A program made the position numbers and the translations under genes. From assembly GCA_934196725.1 (NCBI GenBank), contig CAKPWR010000093.1, positions 1-6,712 on the forward strand: a stretch of DNA of 6,712 nt, given 5' to 3'. The stretch is from an uncultured Prevotella sp. Its GTDB lineage: Bacteria; Bacteroidota; Bacteroidia; Bacteroidales; Bacteroidaceae. Shown here one piece after another: positions 1-5,414 of this stretch; positions within the stretch are counted from its first letter, which is position 1; every line of letters begins with the position of its first letter. Below the pieces are notes generated by a model that was not told where the DNA came from, did not search any database, and saw only the letters and a list, made by a program, of their open reading frames with translations.

Positions 1-372
1 CAGCAGGTAGAGTCGTTGCTCCTGGTAGATAAGTTCATCGACCAGGTTGCCGTCATCGCCGACCAGCGCAAGTTTGTTTCTGCCCTCGTTGTTCCAGAGT
101 TCCGCCTTGTGGAGGATTGGGCACGTGAGCATCATATCACCTTTACTTGTCGTGAAGATTTGTGTGCCAACGAGAAGGTGCAGAAGATGCTGATGGACCG
201 CATCCAGATTCTCCAGCAGCATCTAGCCTATTATGAGCAGATTAAGCGCATTACCCTCCTGGCTCACCACTTCTCAATGGAGTCGGGCGAGTTGACCAAT
301 ACCTTGAAGATTCGCCGCCCTATCATCAACAAGAACTATAAGGCGGAGATTGACAAGATGTATGAGGAGTAA
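1..372 (+). CDS. Long-chain acyl-CoA ligase (AMP-forming), C-terminal 123 residues only
   Basis: This is the end of an adenylate-forming enzyme that activates long-chain fatty acids with ATP and CoA. The reading frame is open from base 1, so the 5' part lies outside the window; the TTG at 16 is not a credible start because family sequence (QQVESLLL) already precedes it. What is visible is the small C-terminal lid domain: the QQVE segment that in the family follows a GGKNIAP-like hinge, then DQVAVIADQRKFVSALVVP, and near the end the ELTNTLKIRR motif. Its Lys (residue 103 of the fragment, codon 307-309) matches the conserved catalytic lysine of AMP-binding ligases. The terminal KIRRPII...Y..EIDKMY pattern is typical of bacterial FadD15-like long-chain ligases. 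The stop is TAA at 370-372. The family is confident; substrate chain length cannot be read from this fragment. Confidence 0.9.
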   Translation, partial: QQVESLLLVDKFIDQVAVIADQRKFVSALVVPEFRLVEDWAREHHITFTCREDLCANEKVQKMLMDRIQILQQHLAYYEQIKRITLLAHHFSMESGELTNTLKIRRPIINKNYKAEIDKMYEE

Positions 373-380
373 TTGTTTTA

Positions 381-523
381 CTTTGAACTTTGAATTTTGA
401 ACTTTGAACTTTATGATAACTCTTTATGATGATGACTCTTATCATATAGTTGGAGGGGATAAAGATGAAGTTCAAAGTAATCATAAAGTTCAAAGTTCAA
501 AGTTCAAAATTCAAAGTTCAAAG
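381..523. repeat. Imperfect inverted repeat built of CTTTGAA heptads
   Basis: The left arm (381-415) reads CTTTGAA, CTTTGAA, TTTTGAA, CTTTGAA, CTTTATG. The right arm (482-523), read on the - strand, gives CTTTGAA, CTTTGAA, TTTTGAA, CTTTGAA, CTTTGAA, CTTTATG. The arms are therefore the same array in opposite orientation, differing only by one extra heptad (489-495 or its neighbour) on the right. The variant third unit is kept in both, so this is an inverted duplication rather than two independent arrays. A transcript could pair 28 bases at the base of the hairpin (381-408 with 496-523), bulge out one heptad, and continue with CTTTATGA against TCATAAAG. A further single unit lies in the loop at 471-477. 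The right foot ends 10 bases before the prfB ATG. It may act as a terminator for the upstream ligase gene or as a leader structure for prfB; neither is shown. Confidence 0.85.
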
Positions 524-527
524 TTAA
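465..527 (+). CDS. Possible 20-residue leader peptide upstream of prfB
   Basis: An ATG at 465 is preceded at six bases by GGAGGGG (452-458), a near-perfect Shine-Dalgarno sequence, which is unusual here because the other genes in the window have A-rich leaders. The frame encodes MKFKVIIKFKVQSSKFKVQS and stops at TAA 525-527, followed at once by TAG 528-530. It is in the same frame as prfB, whose ATG is at 534. Most of the peptide is simply the translation of the TTCAAAG heptad array, which has a 21-base (seven-codon) period, so its sequence carries no independent sign of selection. It could be a genuine leader peptide whose translation opens the hairpin, or a chance reading frame. I recognise no family. 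Confidence 0.25.
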   Translation: MKFKVIIKFKVQSSKFKVQS

Positions 528-533
528 TAGTTA

Positions 534-1658
534 ATGATTACAGCTGACCAATTGAAGGATGTGATGGACAGAGCTGACGCTCTGCATCGCTATCTCAATA
601 TAGACCAGAAGAAAGTAGAATTTGAAGAGGAGCAGCTCCGCACTCAGGCTCCTGACTTTTGGGAAGACCCGAAGTATGCTCAGGAGCAGATGAAGAAGGT
701 GAAGGGCATCCAGAAGTGGCTCGACGGTTATAAGACCGTACGTCTTTATGCCGATGAACTGCAGCTTGCCTTCGATTTCTATAAAGACGAAATGGTGACC
801 GAGGAAGAGGTGGATGCCGATTATGCCAAGGCCATCAAGGCCATCGAAGACCTGGAGTTGAAGAACATGCTTCGCCAGCAGGAAGACCCGATGGACTGTG
901 TGCTCAAGATCAATTCCGGTGCAGGTGGTACCGAGAGCCAGGATTGGGCGCAGATGCTGATGCGCATGTATATGCGATGGGCTGAGGCTCATGGCTACAA
1001 GGTAACCATCACCGATATGCAGGAAGGCGATGAGGCTGGTATCAAGAGCGTGACCATGACTATTGAGGGCGGTGAGTACGCTTATGGCTATCTGAAGAGC
1101 GAGAATGGCGTGCACCGTCTGGTGCGTGTTTCTCCTTTCAATGCCCAGGGCAAGCGAATGACCAGTTTCGCCAGTGTCTTCGTTACTCCGCTGGTGGATG
1201 ATACCATTGAGGTATATGTAGACCCAGCCAAACTTTCCTGGGATACCTTCCGTTCCAGTGGTGCCGGTGGTCAGAATGTGAACAAGGTGGAGTCGGGTGT
1301 CCGTCTGCGTTATTGGTATACAGACCCTGATACAGGTGAAGAAGAAGAAATCCTCATCGAGAATACCGAGACCCGTGACCAGCCAAAGAACCGTGCCAAG
1401 GCATTGTTGCTCCTGAAGAGCCAACTCTACGACCGCGCCATGAAGAAGCGTCTGGAAGCCAAGGCTAAGATAGAGGCAGGCAAGAAGAAGATAGAGTGGG
1501 GAAGTCAGATTAGAAGTTATGTCTTCGATGACCGTCGTGTGAAAGACCATCGTACCAACTATCAGACATCGGATGTTGATGGCGTGATGGATGGTAAGAT
1601 AGATGATTTCATCAAGGCATACCTGATGGAGTTCCCTACGAATGATGAAGAACAATAA
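534..1658 (+). CDS. prfB: Peptide chain release factor 2 (no programmed frameshift)
   Basis: RF2 acts in the cytoplasm, recognises UAA and UGA in the ribosomal A site and triggers hydrolysis of the finished peptide from tRNA. At 374 residues it is close to the E. coli length of 365. An N-terminal helical domain (about 1-105) is followed by the stop-codon recognition motif SPF at residues 200-202 (codons 1131-1139), which distinguishes RF2 from RF1 (PxT), and by the catalytic GGQ at 245-247 within SSGAGGQNVNK. A Ser occupies the position three residues before the GAGGQ Gly-Ala pair where E. coli K-12 has Thr. C-terminal IEWGSQIRSYVFDD and VKDHRT are family signatures. The ATG at 534 is the only in-frame start, since stops sit at 525-530; there is no Shine-Dalgarno site. 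The region equivalent to the E. coli frameshift (RYLNID, about residues 19-24) is read through in one frame. Confidence 0.97.
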   Translation: MITADQLKDVMDRADALHRYLNIDQKKVEFEEEQLRTQAPDFWEDPKYAQEQMKKVKGIQKWLDGYKTVRLYADELQLAFDFYKDEMVTEEEVDADYAKAIKAIEDLELKNMLRQQEDPMDCVLKINSGAGGTESQDWAQMLMRMYMRWAEAHGYKVTITDMQEGDEAGIKSVTMTIEGGEYAYGYLKSENGVHRLVRVSPFNAQGKRMTSFASVFVTPLVDDTIEVYVDPAKLSWDTFRSSGAGGQNVNKVESGVRLRYWYTDPDTGEEEEILIENTETRDQPKNRAKALLLLKSQLYDRAMKKRLEAKAKIEAGKKKIEWGSQIRSYVFDDRRVKDHRTNYQTSDVDGVMDGKIDDFIKAYLMEFPTNDEEQ

Positions 1659-1679
1659 TAACCTAAAAAATATATAACT

Positions 1680-1832
1680 ATGGGTGGAAATAAAGATTTA
1701 AGAAGAGCTAAGCATGAAGCTTACCAGAAGAAACAGGCTGCAAAAGCAGACAAAGTAGTGAAATGGATTTTTGGAGGATTGATCATCTTGGGTATCCTCT
1801 GCATGATTTATACAGTGTGGTTTTCAGCTTAA
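1680..1832 (+). CDS. Small single-pass membrane protein, function unknown
   Basis: A 50-codon frame starts at ATG 1680 and stops at TAA 1830-1832. It begins 21 bases after the prfB stop and ends 18 bases before the CYTH gene, exactly filling the gap between two certain genes. The N-terminal half (MGGNKDLRRAKHEAYQKKQA, residues 1-20, continuing to about 28) is strongly basic and probably helical. Residues 29-48 (starting WIFGGLIILGIL) form one hydrophobic helix, and only two residues follow it. The charge pattern predicts the basic N-terminus in the cytoplasm and the C-terminus outside, without a signal peptidase site. The leader is A-rich (CCTAAAAAATATATAACT) as in its neighbours. I do not recognise a named family. 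Tight spacing, good coding context and a coherent membrane-protein composition make it a likely real gene, probably cotranscribed with prfB. Confidence 0.75.
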   Translation: MGGNKDLRRAKHEAYQKKQAAKADKVVKWIFGGLIILGILCMIYTVWFSA

Positions 1833-1850
1833 AGTTAAAGGTATAAGAAA

Positions 1851-2351
1851 ATGAGTGGATTGGAAATAGAAAGAAAATTCCTCGTTAAGAAGGGCGACGC
1901 TTATAAAAGCGCCGCCTTTTCTTCTAGTCATATTCAGCAGGGATATATTCCGGCTGAAGGGGCTACGGTGCGAGTTCGCACGAGAGACGGGAAGGCTTAT
2001 CTCACGATTAAAGGTAAGTCGGTAAACGGTGGTATGACCCGTTATGAATTTGAAAAGGAAATAACCATGAACGAGGCGCAGCATCTTCTGCAACTCTGTC
2101 AGGGGGGAGTCATCGATAAGCGCCGCTATCTTGTCAAGAGTGGAGACCATACCTTCGAAGTAGATGAATTCTACGGTGATAATGAAGGCTTGGTGATGGC
2201 TGAAGTGGAACTGGGAAGTGAGACGGAAGAATATGAGAAGCCTGCTTTCATCGGTATGGAGGTAACAGGCGATAAACGCTTCTACAATTCTCATCTTCTG
2301 GGAAATCCTTTCTCGCAATGGCGTGATACCTTGCCGGAAGAATATCGTTAG
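1851..2351 (+). CDS. CYTH-domain protein, probable inorganic triphosphatase
   Basis: This 166-residue protein belongs to the CYTH (triphosphate tunnel metalloenzyme) superfamily, whose members bind triphosphates and divalent metal inside an eight-stranded barrel. The diagnostic ExExK motif is at residues 5-9 (EIERK), followed by FLV. Tunnel-lining basic and acidic residues appear in order: RVR at 41-43, TIKG with K54, YEFE at 65-68, DKRRY at 89-93, VDEF at 104-107, AEVE at 117-120 and the late EVTGDKR at 137-143. This arrangement resembles the short bacterial enzymes such as Nitrosomonas NE1496, which hydrolyse tripolyphosphate, more than the larger YgiF type with a CHAD domain. Thiamine triphosphatase or adenylate cyclase (class IV) activity is possible in the superfamily but less likely. 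The start at 1851 places the motif at the usual N-terminal position. It is the last gene of the probable prfB operon. No CHAD domain is attached. Confidence 0.88.
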   Translation: MSGLEIERKFLVKKGDAYKSAAFSSSHIQQGYIPAEGATVRVRTRDGKAYLTIKGKSVNGGMTRYEFEKEITMNEAQHLLQLCQGGVIDKRRYLVKSGDHTFEVDEFYGDNEGLVMAEVELGSETEEYEKPAFIGMEVTGDKRFYNSHLLGNPFSQWRDTLPEEYR

Positions 2352-2395
2352 AAAGAGCTATAAAATGCCTTTTTTCTTAGGAAATGCATGAAAAG

Positions 2396-2426
2396 TTGCA
2401 TAAATATTACTAATTTTGTATTTTTG
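2396..2426 (+). promoter_or_regulatory. Candidate Bacteroidota-type promoter P1 for the symporter pair
   Basis: A TTG at 2396-2398 lies 20 bases before TATTTTTG at 2419-2426, which fits the -7 consensus TAnnTTTG of the Bacteroidota primary sigma factor at every fixed position. An overlapping second match (TAATTTTG, 2411-2418) has no suitably placed TTG. Transcription would start at about 2431-2435, giving a leader of roughly 85 bases before the symporter ATG. The site is an inference from consensus only, in AT-rich DNA where chance matches are common. Confidence 0.5.
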
Positions 2427-2436
2427 CTTTCAGATA

Positions 2437-2469
2437 TTGCGTTTATCTCGGAATTATTTTATAATTTTG
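2437..2469 (+). promoter_or_regulatory. Candidate promoter P2 for the symporter pair
   Basis: TAATTTTG at 2462-2469, followed by C, is another full match to the TAnnTTTG -7 element. The nearest upstream TTG (2437-2439) leaves a spacer of 22 bases, slightly more than the usual 19-21. Transcription would start near 2475-2478 and give a leader of about 42 bases. P1 and P2 could work as tandem promoters, or only one may be used. Confidence 0.45.
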
Positions 2470-2518
2470 CAGTCAATAAAATGAAACGTTAAGAAATTAG
2501 TAAGAGAAAGACAAGAAA

Positions 2519-3883
2519 ATGGCAGAATCAAATAGAGGAAGTTTTGGTAGCAAGATTGGAATGATACTTGCTACTGCTGGTGGCGCCGTAGGTTTGGGTA
2601 ACGTATGGCGCTTCCCTTATATGGCTGGTCAGGAAGGTGGCGCAGCCTTTATCCTGGTTTACATAGGAAGCGTACTTCTGTTGGGCATCCCATGTATGAT
2701 TTCAGAGTTTATCATCGGTCGTCATGGTGCCTCCAATACGGCACGTGCCTATACCAAGCTTGCCAATGGTACGGCTTGGAAGTGGGTGGGCTATCTGGAA
2801 GTGCTCACAGGCTTCCTGATTACCGGTTACTATGCGGTGGTTTCGGGATGGTGCTTGCAGTATGTTTATGCCAGCATCATGGGCGAACTGCATGGCGACC
2901 CTACTTTTGTGGCAAATTACTTCAAGGAGTTTTCTGCCGATCCAATCCGTCCGGTGATGTGGACGGTGGCAATCTTCCTGATTTGTCACTTCGTGATTAT
3001 CCATGGTGTGCGCGGAGGAATCGAAAAGGCATCCAAGGTGATGATGCCGCTTCTCTTTATCCTGCTTCTTATTATCGTAGTGGCTTCCTGCCTGTTGCCG
3101 GATGCCGGAAAGGGAATAGAATTCCTGTTGAAGCCTGATTTCGGAAAAGTGGATAGAAATGTATTCCTGAATGCCTTGGGACAGTCGTTCTATTCCATGA
3201 GCATCGGTATGGGTTGCATCTGTACCTATGCATCTTATTTCAGTCGTCAGACCAATCTCCTGAAATCTGCGATTCAGATTTCTGCCATCGACTTGATGGT
3301 GGCTGTTCTGGCAGGCTTGATGATTTTCCCTGCGGCATTCTCGGTAGGAATATCACCGGATAGTGGTCCTTCGCTTATCTTCATCACCCTGCCAAATGTC
3401 TTTAACGAGGCGTTTGCATCAATGCCGGTATTGGGATGGATTATCTCCTTGATGTTCTATGTACTTCTTTCTGTGGCTGCATTGACATCGCTGATGTCGC
3501 TCCACGAAGTGAACACTTCTTTCTTCTATGAGGAGTTGAAGATTGACAGAAAGAAGGGTGCCATGATTGTTACGGTATCTTGTGCCATCATTGGTGCGTT
3601 CTGTTCGCTCTCCCTGGGAGCTACGGATAAGTTGTCGTTCTATGGCAAGACCTTGTTCGACTGGTTCGACTTCGTAACGGGGCAGCTGTTCCTTCCTACG
3701 GCAGGTCTCCTTACCTGTCTGTTCCTGGGATGGTATGTACCGAAGAAGGTGGTGCAGGATGAATTCACCAACTGGGGAACCCTGAAGGGAAAGGTTTTCA
3801 ATGTCTATCTTTTCCTGATCAAGTTCGTGTGTCCTATCCTTATCTTCCTGGTATTCCTGAATCAGTTCGGAGTGTTGGGATAA
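2519..3883 (+). CDS. Neurotransmitter:sodium symporter family transporter, copy 1
   Basis: This 454-residue inner-membrane protein is a bacterial member of the NSS/SLC6 family (LeuT, MhsT, TnaT), which couples amino-acid uptake to the sodium gradient. TM1 carries the family signature at residues 21-33 (GGAVGLGNVWRFP), with N28 and R31 equivalent to LeuT N27 and R30. TM3 holds Y105 (LeuT Y108), TM6 the unwound SMSIGMG stretch at 226-232, TM7 D258, and TM8 the AALTS motif at 320-324 equivalent to LeuT A351-S355. Sodium site 2 residues (G21, V24, A320, T323, S324) are all present. I count 11 hydrophobic helices, so TM12 of LeuT is missing, as in MhsT. The ATG at 2519 follows a purine-rich leader and places TM1 normally. 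It is 74 bases upstream of a close paralogue and probably cotranscribed with it. The substrate is likely an amino acid, not identifiable further. Confidence 0.93.
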   Translation: MAESNRGSFGSKIGMILATAGGAVGLGNVWRFPYMAGQEGGAAFILVYIGSVLLLGIPCMISEFIIGRHGASNTARAYTKLANGTAWKWVGYLEVLTGFLITGYYAVVSGWCLQYVYASIMGELHGDPTFVANYFKEFSADPIRPVMWTVAIFLICHFVIIHGVRGGIEKASKVMMPLLFILLLIIVVASCLLPDAGKGIEFLLKPDFGKVDRNVFLNALGQSFYSMSIGMGCICTYASYFSRQTNLLKSAIQISAIDLMVAVLAGLMIFPAAFSVGISPDSGPSLIFITLPNVFNEAFASMPVLGWIISLMFYVLLSVAALTSLMSLHEVNTSFFYEELKIDRKKGAMIVTVSCAIIGAFCSLSLGATDKLSFYGKTLFDWFDFVTGQLFLPTAGLLTCLFLGWYVPKKVVQDEFTNWGTLKGKVFNVYLFLIKFVCPILIFLVFLNQFGVLG

Positions 3884-3940
3884 GCTATATATAATAAGGT
3901 GTAGTATTGGGTGTTTTATCAATATACATTGAATACAAAC

Positions 3941-3954
3941 CGTTAAACGTTAAA
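3941..3954 (+). repeat. Tandem CGTTAAA heptamer before symporter copy 2
   Basis: Two perfect CGTTAAA units (3941-3947 and 3948-3954) stand directly in front of ACAATG, three bases before the start codon. A related ACGTTAAG sits in the leader of copy 1 (2485-2492). The A-rich unit may serve as the translation initiation region used instead of a Shine-Dalgarno sequence. It could also be a chance duplication. Confidence 0.5.
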
Positions 3955-3957
3955 ACA

Positions 3958-5313
3958 ATGGAGAGTAGAGGAAATTTCGGAAGTAAATTGGGCGTCATTC
4001 TTGCCACAGCCGGCTCGGCTGTCGGTTTGGGTAATGTTTGGCGTTTTCCTTATATGGCAGGTCAGAATGGAGGTGCCGCCTTCATCCTTATCTACCTTGT
4101 TTGTATCATTCTGTTGGGCTTGCCTGGCATGATGAGCGAGTTTATTATTGGTCGCCATTCGGCTTCCAATGCAGCGCGGGCTTATAGTAATTTGGGTAAG
4201 AACAAGGCTTGGGGAACTATAGGACTGGTGGGTGTCATCACCTCCATGATAATCCTGGGCTTCTATGCCGTGGTGGCAGGCTGGTGTCTGCAATATCTCT
4301 ATGCCAGCATCATGGGTGGTGTGCATGGCGATCCGGAGTATGTGAAAACCTATTTCCAGACGTTTGCTTCCGATCCTATTCGTCCTACCTTATGGGCTGT
4401 AGGCTTTATCCTCCTTACCCATGCAGTGGTGGTAAGAGGTGTCCGTAATGGAATAGAGAAGGCTTCCAAGATATTGATGCCGCTGCTTTTCGTGCTGCTG
4501 GTTGTCATCGTTGTTGCTTCCTGTTCTTTGCCGGGAGCAATGAAGGGCGTGGAATTCCTGTTTCATCCTGATTTCTCAAAGGTTGATGAGAACGTGTTGC
4601 TCGAAGCCTTGGGGCAGGCTTTCTTCTCTTTGAGCTTGGGTACGGCTTGTCTGTGTACATACGCATCTTACTTCAGTCGTCAGACCAATCTCCTGAAATC
4701 GGCAAGTCAGATAGTTGTTATCGACACGCTTATTGCGGTATTGGCAGGATTGATGATTTTCCCGGCAGCCTTCTCAGTAGGTGTGCAGCCGGATAGCGGT
4801 CCGTCACTCATCTTCATCACCTTGCCGAATGTGTTCCAGCAGGCGTTCGGTGATATGCCGGTGGTGAGCTACATCATTTCAGTATTGTTCTATGCCTTGT
4901 TGGTATTGGCAGCGTTGACCTCTACGATTTCCATGCACGAGATTGGTACGGCGATGATTTATGAGGAGCGCAAGATAACCCGTTCCAAGGGTGCGTGGAT
5001 AGAGACCATTACCTGCAGCATCATTGCCGTATTCTGTTCTCTTTCTCAGGGAGCAGTTCCTGGATTGGGATTCTTCGGGAAGGATTTCCTTACGAATTGT
5101 GACAATTTCACGGCGCAGCTGTTGATGCCGCTTGCTTCGATTGTCACCTGCCTGTTCCTGGGCTGGTATGTACCGAAAAAGATAGTGCGTGATGAGTTTA
5201 CGAATTGGGGTACGGTGAGCGGTAAGTTGTTCCCCGTATTCCTCTTTATGATTCGTTTCGTCAGTCCAATCTGCATTCTGCTCATCTTCTTGCATCAGTT
5301 TGGTGTTATCTGA
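3958..5313 (+). CDS. Neurotransmitter:sodium symporter family transporter, copy 2
   Basis: This is a tandem paralogue of the preceding symporter, 451 residues long with the same 11-helix layout. A longer frame opens with TTG at 3907, but the ATG at 3958 is preferred: it gives MESRGNFGSKLG, which lines up with MAESNRGSFGSKIG of copy 1, and the 17 extra residues have no counterpart. TM1 has SAVGLGNVWRFP at 20-31 (N25, R29), TM3 has Y103, TM6 has SLSLGTA at 224-230, TM7 has D256, and TM8 has AALTS at 318-322. Sodium-site residues are kept, but the TM6 bend reads GTA where copy 1 has GMG and LeuT has GFG, so substrate choice probably differs. I find no good promoter in the 74-base gap, only a tandem CGTTAAA (3941-3954) before the start. 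A strong terminator follows 17 bases after the TGA stop. It most likely takes up an amino acid with sodium. Confidence 0.93.
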   Translation: MESRGNFGSKLGVILATAGSAVGLGNVWRFPYMAGQNGGAAFILIYLVCIILLGLPGMMSEFIIGRHSASNAARAYSNLGKNKAWGTIGLVGVITSMIILGFYAVVAGWCLQYLYASIMGGVHGDPEYVKTYFQTFASDPIRPTLWAVGFILLTHAVVVRGVRNGIEKASKILMPLLFVLLVVIVVASCSLPGAMKGVEFLFHPDFSKVDENVLLEALGQAFFSLSLGTACLCTYASYFSRQTNLLKSASQIVVIDTLIAVLAGLMIFPAAFSVGVQPDSGPSLIFITLPNVFQQAFGDMPVVSYIISVLFYALLVLAALTSTISMHEIGTAMIYEERKITRSKGAWIETITCSIIAVFCSLSQGAVPGLGFFGKDFLTNCDNFTAQLLMPLASIVTCLFLGWYVPKKIVRDEFTNWGTVSGKLFPVFLFMIRFVSPICILLIFLHQFGVI

Positions 5314-5330
5314 TACCTATTTATATATAT

Positions 5331-5377
5331 AAAGCCAAATGCGCTATCAATCATAGAGCATTTGGCTTTTTGTTTTT
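5331..5377 (+). terminator. Strong intrinsic terminator of the symporter operon
   Basis: AAAGCCAAATGC (5331-5342) pairs perfectly over 12 bases with GCATTTGGCTTT (5358-5369). Inside, after one G-A mismatch, CTAT pairs with ATAG around the loop CAATC (5348-5352). The stem is followed by TTTTTGTTTTT (5367-5377). The site lies 17 bases after the stop of symporter copy 2 and 37 bases from the end of the convergent - strand gene. On the - strand the stem is followed by TATATATAAAT, a poor U-tract, so termination in that direction would be weaker. Confidence 0.93.
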
Positions 5378-5414
5378 GGGAAAGAGACATACAGTTTTAA
5401 AGTGAGATATTCTG

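Noticed and set aside
16..372. TTG at 16 as the start of a 118-residue protein
   Set aside because: The same frame is open to base 1 and the five upstream residues (QQVES) continue the ligase family pattern, so the gene is truncated by the window edge.
445..452. TATAGTTG as a promoter -7 element for prfB
   Set aside because: It misses one fixed position of TAnnTTTG and has no TTG 19-21 bases upstream, so I cannot support it.
381..523. The heptad arrays as a CRISPR or an insertion-sequence remnant
   Set aside because: The units are seven bases without spacers, the arms flank no transposase fragment, and no target-site duplication is visible.
534..620. A hidden +1 frameshift site in prfB
   Set aside because: The coding frame is uninterrupted through the equivalent region; there is no UGA and no CUU slippery codon in place.
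531..1655. A 374-codon open frame on the - strand opposite prfB
   Set aside because: It mirrors prfB exactly in codon register; its composition (many His, Leu, Thr) is the antisense shadow of an acidic and basic protein. prfB itself has all its motifs.
2352..2395. Terminator after the CYTH gene at the CCTTTTTTC tract
   Set aside because: There is a short T-run but no stem in front of it; transcription may end by other means or continue.
3907..3957. N-terminal extension of symporter copy 2 from TTG 3907
   Set aside because: The extra 17 residues have no counterpart in copy 1, the start would be TTG, and ATG 3958 aligns precisely with the start of copy 1.
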